DNA from: Streptacidiphilus neutrinimicus
GTDB lineage: Bacteria > Actinomycetota > Actinomycetes > Streptomycetales > Streptomycetaceae
Assembly: GCF_000787815.1 (NCBI RefSeq)
Contig: NZ_BBPO01000021.1
Location: 51,923-114,840, forward strand
DNA length: 62,918 nt
Direction of reading: 5' to 3'
The notes beneath the pieces are model-generated. The model was given only the letters and a program-made list of their open reading frames with translations. It had not been told where the DNA came from and ran no database searches. Positions within the stretch are counted from its first letter, which is position 1; each line of letters opens with the position of its first letter. Shown in pieces: positions 16,542 to 24,243 of the stretch. Position numbers and translations under genes: made by a program.

Positions 16542-16879
16542 TGCTCGGCCGCGGCCCCCTCCTCGTTGCGCTGGACGGTGCCGGGGGTGCCGTCGGCGCG
16601 GTGCCACTCGGCGACCAGTTCGTCCTTGGTCCCGAAGCGGACCAGATGACGGCCCACGACGTCCTCCAGACGGTCGAGGTCCTCGGCGGCGCCCTCGACG
16701 ACGAGCAGCAGGGCGTCCGGAGTGGCGGTCATCGCGGCCGTGCCGAGGCTGAAGCTGAGCGAGCCCTGCCCTGTCTCTTCGTCCCAGTGGGTCTCGATCT
16801 TGCGACCGAAGTGCGAGGCGAGCTGCTTGGCATAGCGGTGCGGGCGGTCGGTGGCGACGCGTGCATGAGAGCGGGCCAT
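16535..16879 (-). CDS. DUF2218-family protein
   Basis: A 114-residue small soluble protein matching the DUF2218 pattern: an N-terminal SHARVATDRPHRYAKQLASHFGRK segment, a central strand region (GQGSLSFSLGTAAMTATPDALLL) and DRLEDVVGRHLVRFG near the end. The biochemical role of the family is unknown; members often sit near siderophore and iron-uptake genes. Start chosen at 16879 because GGAGGT lies six bases upstream. The divergent spacer holds a DtxR/IdeR-like palindrome, which would fit iron control. It converges on the GNAT gene through the tandem repeat. Confidence 0.85.
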   Translation of the reverse strand: MARSHARVATDRPHRYAKQLASHFGRKIETHWDEETGQGSLSFSLGTAAMTATPDALLLVVEGAAEDLDRLEDVVGRHLVRFGTKDELVAEWHRADGTPGTVQRNEEGAAAEQA

Positions 16880-16922
16880 GGAAACCTCCAGAGAGACGGC
16901 AGCCACGGCGGACCCCTGGCTG

Positions 16923-16938
16923 CTTAGGCGAGCCTAAG
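16923..16938. promoter_or_regulatory. iron-box-like palindrome between DUF2218 and MarR genes
   Basis: CTTAGGCGAGCCTAAG is a perfect 7-bp inverted repeat around GA. The segment 16924-16942 matches roughly 12-13 of 19 positions of the DtxR/IdeR/DmdR iron box (TTAGGTTAGGCTAACCTAA). It could instead be the operator of the divergent MarR protein. Confidence 0.5.
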
Positions 16939-17029
16939 GCATAATGAGCTTAGCTCTCTATTTATTTCCCTCGCCGGCCCTCGCCGACTCTGTCGATATC
17001 CTGGCCTCCCCCTACGCAGGAGCCCATCC

Positions 17030-17554
17030 GTGACCGCCGCCGTCCCGTCCGCCCCCGCGCCCGAGCCGATCCCCACCGAGGTCGAGCTCGCCGACGCGCT
17101 GATGCGCGCGAGCAAGCGCATGCGGAAGGCCACCTTCCACCGCCTGGCCCCCCACGGGCTGACACCCTCGCAGGGCCGCGCGCTGGACACGCTGGCCTGG
17201 AGCTGCGGCCGCGGCACCCGCCTCAACCAGCTCGCGGAGCGGCTGCGGATCGCCCCGCGCTCGGCCACCACGGTGGTCGACGCACTGGAGGCCGCCGGCC
17301 TGGTCACCCGCTCCCCCGACCCGGACGACCGCCGTGCCACGCTGCTCCATCTGACGGAGCAGGGCGAGGCGGCCGTGGCCCAGATCGCCGCTGTCCGCCG
17401 AGAGGTCGCCGCCGAGTACTTCGGTCCGGTCAGCTCGGCCGAACGGGTGACACTGCTGCGTCTGCTGCACGTCGCGGAGGAGGCATACGAGCAGGCTCAC
17501 CCGCACCACGGCCCGCACGGCCATCCGCACGCCGCCCCCGCGGCAGGCGGGTGA
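17030..17554 (+). CDS. MarR-family transcriptional regulator with histidine-rich tail
   Basis: A 174-residue winged-helix regulator. The HTH spans about residues 45-110 (LTPSQGRALDTLAW, LNQLAERLRIAPRSATTVVDALEAAGLVTR) and the wing is PDPDDRRATLLHLTEQG. A C-terminal tail after residue 152 is unusual: HPHHGPHGHPHAAP, seven histidines in fourteen residues, a possible metal-binding segment. GTG start with AGGAG seven bases upstream. It is divergent from DUF2218 and overlaps the 3' end of the convergent EamA gene by 125 bases; that overlap encodes the tail. It probably represses its neighbours. Confidence 0.9.
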   Translation: MTAAVPSAPAPEPIPTEVELADALMRASKRMRKATFHRLAPHGLTPSQGRALDTLAWSCGRGTRLNQLAERLRIAPRSATTVVDALEAAGLVTRSPDPDDRRATLLHLTEQGEAAVAQIAAVRREVAAEYFGPVSSAERVTLLRLLHVAEEAYEQAHPHHGPHGHPHAAPAAGG

Positions 17555-18404
17555 CGGACGCGATCGCGATCCCGGAGATCACCAGCCCGGCCGCCGCGCC
17601 GGCGAGCGGGCTGAGCGCCTCCCCGCGCAGCAGCCAGGCCGAGGACATCCCGAAGACCGGCACCAGCAGCGAGAACGGCGCGACCACGGACGCGTCGTGA
17701 CGCCGCAGCAGGTGACCCCAGAGCCCGAACCCGACCAGCGTCGCGCCCCACCCGACATAGAGCAACGAGCCCACTGCGCTCGGGCTGACCGTGGTCAGCG
17801 CGCGCAGGTCCGCCCGGGGGCCCTCGACGAGGAGCGACAGCGCCGCCAGCGGCACCGGCGGCACCACGCTGACCCAGACCATCCAGCGCAGCGCGTCCGG
17901 CGGCGCGGCCTTCCGGGTGATGATGTTGGAGAATCCGAACGCGGCCGCCGCCCCCACCACCAGGGCGAACGCACCGAGTGGCGCGGCCCCGCCGCGCGAC
18001 GCCTGGTCCAACGCCGCCACGACCATGCCCGCGACGGCGACCCCGAGTCCCAGCAGCCGACGCGGAGCGATCCGCTCCCGCAGCAGCGTCGCGGCGAAGA
18101 CCGCGGTGAAAACCGCCTGCCCCTGCTGGACGAGTGAGCTCAGCCCCGCCGGCATGCCGGCCTTCATTCCCTCGAAGAGCAGCCCGAACTGCACTGCCCC
18201 CAGTACCAGTCCGCCCGCCAGAACGTAGCGCCACGGCACGCCCGGTCGCCCGACCAGGAAGACGGCCGGCACCGCCGCGACCAGAAACCGGAGAGCGGTG
18301 AAAAGCAGCGGCGGGTAGTGGCTCAGCCCGGCGTCGATGGCGACGAAGTTGACGCCCCAGATGGCGGCGACGAGGACGGCGAGTCCGAAGTGGCGACCTG
18401 TCAT
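17430..18404 (-). CDS. EamA/DMT-family transporter
   Basis: A 324-residue protein with ten membrane segments made of two EamA repeats, the layout of drug/metabolite exporters such as YdcZ/RhaT-like proteins. Marks include FTALRFLVAAVPAVFLV and, in the second half, VAPFSLLVPVFGMSSAWLLRGEAL. Substrate unknown; amino acids or small metabolites are usual. The last 35 residues after the final segment (VTRLPRGRRADGRAGRGAGE onward) are Arg-rich and cytoplasmic and are antisense to the MarR tail. The start at 18404 faces the protease gene across a spacer with inverted repeats. Confidence 0.88.
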   Translation of the reverse strand: MTGRHFGLAVLVAAIWGVNFVAIDAGLSHYPPLLFTALRFLVAAVPAVFLVGRPGVPWRYVLAGGLVLGAVQFGLLFEGMKAGMPAGLSSLVQQGQAVFTAVFAATLLRERIAPRRLLGLGVAVAGMVVAALDQASRGGAAPLGAFALVVGAAAAFGFSNIITRKAAPPDALRWMVWVSVVPPVPLAALSLLVEGPRADLRALTTVSPSAVGSLLYVGWGATLVGFGLWGHLLRRHDASVVAPFSLLVPVFGMSSAWLLRGEALSPLAGAAAGLVISGIAIASVTRLPRGRRADGRAGRGAGEPARMPPPRRAADAAVSPVRPS

Positions 18405-18429
18405 GCTCCGAGGATCACCCGGCGCATCA

Positions 18430-18479
18430 GTTCAGCACCAGCAAACAGTTCTTCAGTGAACCATTCATAGATGCTGAAC
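18430..18479. promoter_or_regulatory. inverted repeats in the EamA/protease divergent spacer
   Basis: GTTCAGCA (18430-18437) and TGCTGAAC (18472-18479) are perfect 8-bp arms 34 bases apart, with a central TTCAGTGAA palindrome (18452-18460). The layout suits a dimeric or tetrameric regulator, for example the MarR or LysR proteins encoded nearby. No factor can be assigned. Confidence 0.4.
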
Positions 18480-18565
18480 AGTGGAGGCCGGTGTCTTTAT
18501 TGAGCCGACGGGCCGTCACATCACCCGCTTGCCATCAACAGTGGCAGCTGCCCTGTTTCTGGCAA

Positions 18566-19339
18566 ATGATGCGGTTCATGACGCTTCGTTCGTTGGCGGC
18601 CGCCGGTGCGATGCTCGCCGTGCTGCTGACTGCGCCGCAGACCCAGGTCACCGCCTCCGGAGCGATCGACTCCACGGCGTTCGGCGGGGCCTCCCGCGTC
18701 GGCGCGATCTTCGGCTCCTCCGCCGCCCACCCCGACCACCACTTCTGCAGCGGCGCCGTCGTCGACAGCCCCACCCGCGACATCGTGGTGACGGCCGCCC
18801 ACTGCGTCATCTCGCCCGGCACCGGCCACGCCCGGGGCGGCCTCACCTTCGTCCCCGGCTACCACGACGGACGGCGCCCCTTCGGCACCTGGTCGGTGGC
18901 CACGGTCGTCGCCGACAGCGGCTGGACCGCCCGCGGCAGCCAGAACTCCGACGTCGCCTTTCTGATCCTGCGTCCCGACGCGTCCGGACGCAGGATCCAG
19001 GACGCGGCAGGGGCGGAGGCCCTGGCCTTCAACCCGCGCCCCGGGACCCGCGCCGTGGCCATCGGCTACCCCAGCCGCACCGACCGCCCGGTCCACTGCG
19101 CCTCCCGCCTGCGGCGCTTCAACGCCCACCAGCTCGAGTTCGACTGCCCCGGCCTCCCCGGCGGCACCAGCGGGGGCCCCTTCCTCGTCGGCACCAGCTC
19201 CGACGCCCGCACCCGCGGCGCGGTCGCGGGTGTCATCGGCGGCTACGAGGAGGGCGGTGACACGGCCGACGTCTCGTACTCGCCCTACTTCGGCCCCTCG
19301 ATCGCGGCGGTCTACCGGGCTGCGGTGGCACGCGGCTGA
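18566..19339 (+). CDS. secreted trypsin-like serine protease
   Basis: A 257-residue S1-fold protease. Residues 1-31 form a signal peptide. The catalytic triad is intact: TAAHC (His79), NSDVAFL (Asp129) and LPGGTSGGPF (Ser202). Two likely disulfides join Cys61-Cys80 and Cys178-Cys194. The mature enzyme starts soon after the signal, with no long propeptide. The start is uncertain: in-frame Met codons lie at 18566, 18569 and 18578, and a GTG at 18491 with GGAGG very close; none has an ideal ribosome site. The signal peptide favours 18566-18578. It is divergent from the EamA gene. Confidence 0.87.
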   Translation: MMRFMTLRSLAAAGAMLAVLLTAPQTQVTASGAIDSTAFGGASRVGAIFGSSAAHPDHHFCSGAVVDSPTRDIVVTAAHCVISPGTGHARGGLTFVPGYHDGRRPFGTWSVATVVADSGWTARGSQNSDVAFLILRPDASGRRIQDAAGAEALAFNPRPGTRAVAIGYPSRTDRPVHCASRLRRFNAHQLEFDCPGLPGGTSGGPFLVGTSSDARTRGAVAGVIGGYEEGGDTADVSYSPYFGPSIAAVYRAAVARG

Positions 19340-19411
19340 CCACCCGCCGAGCCCGCCGTCCGCGGAACCGCGCGGCCCGGTGCACTCCGCCGCGGGTCAT
19401 AAGCTGCCTGC

Positions 19412-20350
19412 ATGATGGATCTGGGACGACTCCGCGCACTGCACGCCGTGGCCGTGCACGGCTCCGTCGGACGCGCGGCCGCGGCCCTGGGCTACACCCC
19501 GTCGGCCGTCTCCCAGCAGATCAGCAAGCTGGAACGGGAGACGCGGACCCCGCTGCTGGAGAAGCGCGGCCGCGGCGTCGTGCTGACCGACGCCGCGCAG
19601 GAGCTCGTGCGGACCGCGGGGACCGTGCTGGCGCTGGTGGAGCAGGCCGAGGTGGGGCTCGAGGCGCGCCGGGGGCAGGTGACCGGGCGGCTCTTCCTCG
19701 CGGCCTTCGCCACCGCGGCGCGCGGCCTGCTGCCGGCGGTCCTGGCCGATCTGACCGCCCGTTACCCGGATCTCGAGCTGCGGGTGTTGGAGAGCGACCC
19801 CTACCTCATGGCCGAGCTGGTCGCCCGCGGGGAGATCGACCTCGCGGTGGTCCAGGACTGGCCCAACACCCCCCTCGCCACGCCCGAGGGCGTCGCCCGC
19901 CGGCCCCTGGGCCAGGACGTGGTCGACGCCGTGCTGCCCGCCGACCATCCGCTCGCCGTGCGGGAGGTGCTCAGCGTCGGTGACCTCCTCGGGCAGACCT
20001 GGGTGAACACTCCCGCCGGCACCATCTGTCACGACTGGCTGATCCGCACCCTCAGGGAGGCCGGGGAGGAACCGGACACGCGCTTCCAGGCCACGGAGTT
20101 CGACACGCAGATCGCGCTGATCGCCGCCGGGCTCTGCCTCGGCCTGGTGCCGCGCCTCGGCCGCGCGCCGCTGCCGGAGGGGGTCGTCGCCCGGCCGATC
20201 GTGCCGGAGCCGACCCGGCGGGTCTCTGTGCTCTGGCGGGAGCACGCCTCGCGCCGCCCGGCGATCATCGCCGCGCTGGAGGCGCTGCGTCGGCACTGGC
20301 CGGAGCGCACGGCGGCCCCCGAACCGACGCTGATCGCCCAGCGCGGCTGA
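19412..20350 (+). CDS. LysR-family transcriptional regulator
   Basis: A 312-residue LysR protein. The N-terminal HTH is LRALHAVAVHGSVGRAAAALGYTPSAVSQQISKLE with the linker helix after it; a periplasmic-binding-like effector domain covers about residues 88-295 (GRLFLAAFATAARGLLP onward). Two adjacent ATG codons (19412, 19415) are possible starts. It follows the protease gene by 72 bases on the same strand and faces a ZIP transporter gene at its 3' end. LysR proteins usually regulate a divergent gene, but none is divergent here, so the target is unknown. Confidence 0.9.
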   Translation: MMDLGRLRALHAVAVHGSVGRAAAALGYTPSAVSQQISKLERETRTPLLEKRGRGVVLTDAAQELVRTAGTVLALVEQAEVGLEARRGQVTGRLFLAAFATAARGLLPAVLADLTARYPDLELRVLESDPYLMAELVARGEIDLAVVQDWPNTPLATPEGVARRPLGQDVVDAVLPADHPLAVREVLSVGDLLGQTWVNTPAGTICHDWLIRTLREAGEEPDTRFQATEFDTQIALIAAGLCLGLVPRLGRAPLPEGVVARPIVPEPTRRVSVLWREHASRRPAIIAALEALRRHWPERTAAPEPTLIAQRG

Positions 20351-20391
20351 GCGGCCGCGCGCCGGCCCGCCTCGGCCCGCTTCGGCGTCGG

Positions 20392-21273
20392 TCAGCTGTT
20401 GGCGAGGCCGATGACCAGCCACATGAAGCCCGCTCCGGCGACTGTGCAGAACAGCGTCGAGCGCGAGGGGTGCGGGCTGTGCGCCTCGGGGAGGATGTCC
20501 GAGGTGGCCAGGTACATCAGGAAGCCGCCGAAGAAGCCCAGGTAGAGCCCGACGACATGTTCGGGGATGGTGAAGGCCAGGGTGACAGCCGCGCCGGCGA
20601 CCGGGGCGATCGCGTCCAGTGCCAGCAGGAGCACCGCCCGCCGTGTGTCGTTGCCGTAGAGGCGGGTGATCGTGAAGGTGTTGTAGCCGTCCGCGAAGTC
20701 GTGGGCCAGTACGGCGACCGCCACCACCGCGCCGAAGCTGTTCCCGACCTGGAACGCCGCGCCGATCGCGAAGCCGTCCATCACGCTGTGCACGCAGAGC
20801 CCCGACGCGGCCGCGAGGCCGAGCTTCTGGCTCCTGCCGTCGGGGCCGACCGCCGCCATGACGCCGTGCCCGTGCCCGTGCCCGTGCGCGTGCCCGTGCC
20901 CCTGGCTCGGATCGTGGGTCCGCCCCTGGCTCCCGCCCTGCCCCGGGCCGTGCGAGGGGGTGTGGACGTGAGGGAGTCCGGCGTGCTCGTGAGCGGCGTA
21001 CTCCCCCTCGTGCGCCCGGTGGATCGCCACCGAGCGCTCGGCTATGTGCAGCACCAGGAAGCCGAGGACGAACATCAGCAGTGCTTCCGGCACGCCCCAC
21101 AGATGCTTCCCAGCCGCCTCGACCGCCTCGGGCAGCAGGTCGAAGGAGACGACCCCGAGCATCAGTCCGGCGGCCAGTCCGAGGAGCAGGTGCCGACGGT
21201 CGCCGAACCGCCCGGCGACGAGCCCGCCGAGGAGGGTCATCACGAAGGCTCCTGCGGCCACGAGTACCGGCAT
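20392..21273 (-). CDS. ZIP-family divalent metal transporter
   Basis: A 293-residue ZIP transporter with about eight membrane segments. The signature helices are CVHSVMDGFAIGAAF and LAHDFADGYNTF, which supply the metal site in the membrane. Between segments 3 and 4 a long His-rich loop contains alternating His-Gly (GHGHAHGHGHGHG), as in zinc-type ZIPs. Likely imports zinc or a similar metal. The ATG at 21273 has GGGAGGG upstream; the longer frame before it is Arg/Pro-rich and non-membrane. Convergent with the LysR gene. Confidence 0.92.
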   Translation of the reverse strand: MPVLVAAGAFVMTLLGGLVAGRFGDRRHLLLGLAAGLMLGVVSFDLLPEAVEAAGKHLWGVPEALLMFVLGFLVLHIAERSVAIHRAHEGEYAAHEHAGLPHVHTPSHGPGQGGSQGRTHDPSQGHGHAHGHGHGHGVMAAVGPDGRSQKLGLAAASGLCVHSVMDGFAIGAAFQVGNSFGAVVAVAVLAHDFADGYNTFTITRLYGNDTRRAVLLLALDAIAPVAGAAVTLAFTIPEHVVGLYLGFFGGFLMYLATSDILPEAHSPHPSRSTLFCTVAGAGFMWLVIGLANS

Positions 21274-21506
21274 CGGCCCTCCCGAGGACGGGGACGGGGC
21301 GGGATCGAGGGAGGGGACGCGGACGACAGGCGAGGGCGGCGGCGCCCTGCCCAGTCGCCGCCGCCCTCTTTGCGGGCCCACCCTCGGCGCCCTCGGCACC
21401 ATCCTCGCTGACGGCCCGTCCACCCGCGCGCCGAGTGCTCCGCACGGGCGACCGACCAGGACGACCGATCACGACCGGTCAGGGCGACCGGCGACCGCTG
21501 GCCGGC

Positions 21507-21950
21507 TCAACCCTCGTCGGCCTCGGAGTACACCTGCCACAACGAGGGGGCTCCCTGCGCGGCCCAGTCACGGCCGACCGCCGCCACGTCGAGCTCGCGC
21601 CCGCTCGCCAGCCGGACGAAGGGGCGCCCGTCCCGCAGCAGCTCCCAGCGCGCACCGGGGACCGACGCGATGATCACCGAGCCCAGGTAGAGCCCCGCGT
21701 CGTGCCCCAGCTCGGACGCCTCCTGCGGGTCGTCACGCCAGCGCGGCGGCAGCTGGTCCAGCGCGGAGAGCGACTCGGGGGCGTCGTCCAGCTCCAACCC
21801 CATGTCGGCGGCGCGGCCGCGCAGCAGTGCGCACTCGCCGAGCAGCTCCGCGAGGCTCGCGGGGTCTCCCACTCCCCCGGGATACCGCTCGGCCCGCGCC
21901 TCGGCGTCGTCCCTGCGCGGCCGCCAGCGATCCATGAAGGGGAAGCTCAT
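21507..21950 (-). CDS. DUF6278-like conserved actinobacterial protein
   Basis: A 147-residue soluble protein resembling the DUF6278 family of Streptomyces: MSFPFMDRW start, LAELLGECALLR, a LSALDQLPPRWRDDP block, HDAGLYLGSVI and a RLASGRELDVAAVGRDWA strand-helix near the C-terminus. Function is unknown; no catalytic motif stands out. It is followed on the same strand, 87 bases downstream of the next gene's start region, by no clear partner; the two genes to its right also read leftward. The family call is from recall of the pattern, so check it with a profile search. Confidence 0.7.
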   Translation of the reverse strand: MSFPFMDRWRPRRDDAEARAERYPGGVGDPASLAELLGECALLRGRAADMGLELDDAPESLSALDQLPPRWRDDPQEASELGHDAGLYLGSVIIASVPGARWELLRDGRPFVRLASGRELDVAAVGRDWAAQGAPSLWQVYSEADEG

Positions 21951-22036
21951 GCCTCAAGGGTGACACCGGGGAGGCGCCCGGGCCCTGAAGGGCACGGGAA
22001 AGTTGCGGGCAGCCGGGGCCGGGCGGGGTGGAGCTC

Positions 22037-23539
22037 TCAGCCGCCGAGCTCCGCGCCGAGGTGCTCGCGGATCAGCGCGCGGAGCTCGCCGCCGTCGATG
22101 AGGCGCAGGCCCGGGTGCTCGGCAGCGGCCAGGACGGCCTGCGGGTGGAAGCTGCCGGTCGTGGCCCAGATGCCCGCCTCCGCCTGCTCCTCCGCCATCA
22201 CCTCGGCGACGTTGCGGACCGCCTCCTCGCCGACCACCGCGGGGCGCCGCGCGAGGCAGACGACGTAGGGGTGGTCGGCGAAGCCCACGCCGTCGCCGTG
22301 GGCTATCGCGAGCAGGCCGTCGCGGCCGACGATGCGGGCGTCCCAGTCCGGCAGCCCCATCGCGGCGAACAGCTCCGCCGCGAGGCCCGCGAACTCGCCC
22401 GGCGAGAGCTCCTCCGGCAGCGGCGCGGTCGCGCTGCTGACGCCGAAGGGGGCGACGGGCGCGGGGGCGTAGGGGTCGGCGGTGATCCGGCAGGGCAGCT
22501 CCCGAAGCCGCGCCCACGCCTCCGCATGCTGGGTGGGGAGCAGCGTCCGCGCATACAGATCGTGGCGGCGCGCGTCCACGCTGAGCAGCGTCGTCTCCCC
22601 GGCCTCGGCGGTGACGACCCGTCCGTTCAGCACGACGCCGTCCAGGTGCGACTCGGTGTCGGCCGCGACCACGGCGTCCAGTGCGCGCAGCGCCAGGCGG
22701 GCGACCAGGAGAAGGTACCGCTCGACGCACTCCTCGCGCGGGCGCGGCACGGGCTCGACGCCGCCGTCGGAGTCGTCCGGCGAGACGCGGAAGGCCAGCG
22801 CGGGCGGGACGACGCCCACCCCGGGCAGAACCAGGTCGATGACGGCGGTCCGGGTCAGCGGGCGGTAGCCGACGCGGGCCGGGACCTCCAGGCCGGGCAG
22901 CCGTCCGGCCGCGGCCAGGGCGCGCTCCATCACCGACTCGACCGCGGCCGGCTCGCCGTCCTCGTAGGCGTGCCGGTACTCGACGAGGCGCTCGTTGTAT
23001 GTCCGCACCGCGTCGGCGCGCTCGCGCTCCTCGCGCTCGTAGGCGAGCCTGACCTCCTCGGCGCGGTCGCGCAGCGTGCGCTCCTGCTCGCGGTACTCGC
23101 GCAGGGCGCGCTGGTGGGCGAGCCGGGCGGAGGCGAGGTTCTGCTGGTAGGCGGCGTCGAGCAGGGGCTGCCCGGAGCGGCCGACGGGCAGCTGGGCCGG
23201 GTCGGGCTCGAAGTCCGCCCAGCGCGGCGGCTCGGAGACGGCGGTCGGCGGCAGCGGGCGCGGCGCGTACTCGCGGCGCAGCGCCTCGAAGTCCACGGCG
23301 GGCGAGGGGTCGGCCGTCAGGTCCAGCAGTTCGTCCAGACGCTGCTCGGCGGCCTCCGCCACCTCGGTGTACTGCTGGGCCAGCACCGCCCGCCGATGCC
23401 CCGTCACTTCGCCGTCCCCTCCACCGCGCCGCCCACGCCACAAGGGACCAAGCATCTCATCGGCAAGTCCGTCCATGTCCCCGATATGCCACACCGCGCG
23501 AGCCCACGGGCCGTCAGCGGGCGGTCCTCCCTCGCTCAC
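22037..23539 (-). CDS. coiled-coil protein with restriction-endonuclease-like (Mrr-type) C-terminal domain
   Basis: A 500-residue protein. Residues about 45-205 are Arg/Glu/Ala-rich and predicted coiled coil (LAHQRALREYREQERTLRDR). A middle domain covers about 205-330. The end (about 390-495) resembles Mrr-type restriction endonuclease folds: a DARIVGRDGLLAIAHGDG strand pair, YVVCLARR where active enzymes have (Q/E)xK, then GIWATTGSFHPQAVLAAAEHPGLRLIDGGEL. The catalytic Lys is replaced, so nuclease activity is doubtful. The GTG start at 23539 overlaps the upstream regulator's TGA (GTGA), implying coupling; Met22 (23476) is an alternative. Role unknown, possibly DNA-end or stress related. Confidence 0.75.
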   Translation of the reverse strand: MSEGGPPADGPWARAVWHIGDMDGLADEMLGPLWRGRRGGGDGEVTGHRRAVLAQQYTEVAEAAEQRLDELLDLTADPSPAVDFEALRREYAPRPLPPTAVSEPPRWADFEPDPAQLPVGRSGQPLLDAAYQQNLASARLAHQRALREYREQERTLRDRAEEVRLAYEREERERADAVRTYNERLVEYRHAYEDGEPAAVESVMERALAAAGRLPGLEVPARVGYRPLTRTAVIDLVLPGVGVVPPALAFRVSPDDSDGGVEPVPRPREECVERYLLLVARLALRALDAVVAADTESHLDGVVLNGRVVTAEAGETTLLSVDARRHDLYARTLLPTQHAEAWARLRELPCRITADPYAPAPVAPFGVSSATAPLPEELSPGEFAGLAAELFAAMGLPDWDARIVGRDGLLAIAHGDGVGFADHPYVVCLARRPAVVGEEAVRNVAEVMAEEQAEAGIWATTGSFHPQAVLAAAEHPGLRLIDGGELRALIREHLGAELGG

Positions 23540-24144
23540 TTGTCGGCGCGGTACATCGCCAGCATCAGGTGCACCGGCACGCCGTCCGGGTCGTCGGGCT
23601 CAGCGGAGAGCTCGTCCATGAGCTGCCGGAACCGCGCCTGGTAGGCCTCGGCGCGGTCGGCGGCGAGCCGGAAGTCGGCGATCATCACCATGGGCCGCCG
23701 CCGCTCGTCGGCGTCGTCGAGGCGGACGCGCCCGGAGCGCAGCGCCTCGGCGAGCTCCCGCTCGAAAGAGATCAGCGCCGAGTTGACGAGTTCGAGCGCC
23801 GCGTCGCGCTCCTCGGTCTCACCGGCCGCTGTCGAGGCAAGAAATCCCTTGCTCAACTGGATCCGGCGCTGCGCGGCGGTGTAGCGCTGCTCCACGATGC
23901 CGGAGACGACCCGGGTCTCGGCGACGAGGATCAGCCCGGCCTCCTCCAGGTGCTTGAGGTGGCGGTAGAGCTTGGTCTGCGGCTCCTTCAGCTCGCGGGC
24001 GAGCTCCTTGGCCGTCCAGAACCGGTCGGCGGGCGCACCGGTCATCGTCTGGAGGATGCTGAGCCGGAGCGGGTCGGAGAGCGCCTTCAGCGTCTCCACG
24101 TCCTCCACGATGCGTACGTCCCGAACGTCGTCCATGGCCCCCAT
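23536..24144 (-). CDS. ArsR-type winged-helix regulator
   Basis: A 202-residue regulator. The HTH is at about residues 18-85: LKALSDPLRLSILQTM, WTAKELARELKEPQTKLYRHLKHLEEAGLI and a wing VAETRVVSGIVEQRYTA. The long C-terminal part (90-202) probably dimerises or binds a ligand; it has no cysteine metal site, so it is unlikely to be a metal sensor. It is divergent from an MFS exporter, and the spacer holds three GTGAA/TTCAC half-sites, so it most likely represses that exporter. Met4 is an alternative start. Confidence 0.88.
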   Translation of the reverse strand: MGAMDDVRDVRIVEDVETLKALSDPLRLSILQTMTGAPADRFWTAKELARELKEPQTKLYRHLKHLEEAGLILVAETRVVSGIVEQRYTAAQRRIQLSKGFLASTAAGETEERDAALELVNSALISFERELAEALRSGRVRLDDADERRRPMVMIADFRLAADRAEAYQARFRQLMDELSAEPDDPDGVPVHLMLAMYRADK

Positions 24145-24173
24145 CTTGCCAGGCGCTCACCCATGCGCCATCA

Positions 24174-24214
24174 TTCACGTCATAGTGAACGTCAGCGAAT
24201 GCGAGAACGTTCAC
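24174..24214. promoter_or_regulatory. operator cluster between ArsR and MFS genes
   Basis: TTCAC (24174-24178) and GTGAA (24185-24189) form one dyad; GTGAACGT (24185-24192) and ACGTTCAC (24207-24214) form a second that shares the middle half-site. Such a three-half-site array fits binding by the divergent ArsR-type dimer. Confidence 0.55.
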
Positions 24215-24243
24215 GCCATTCGACGGATCGGGGAGGGCCTGTC

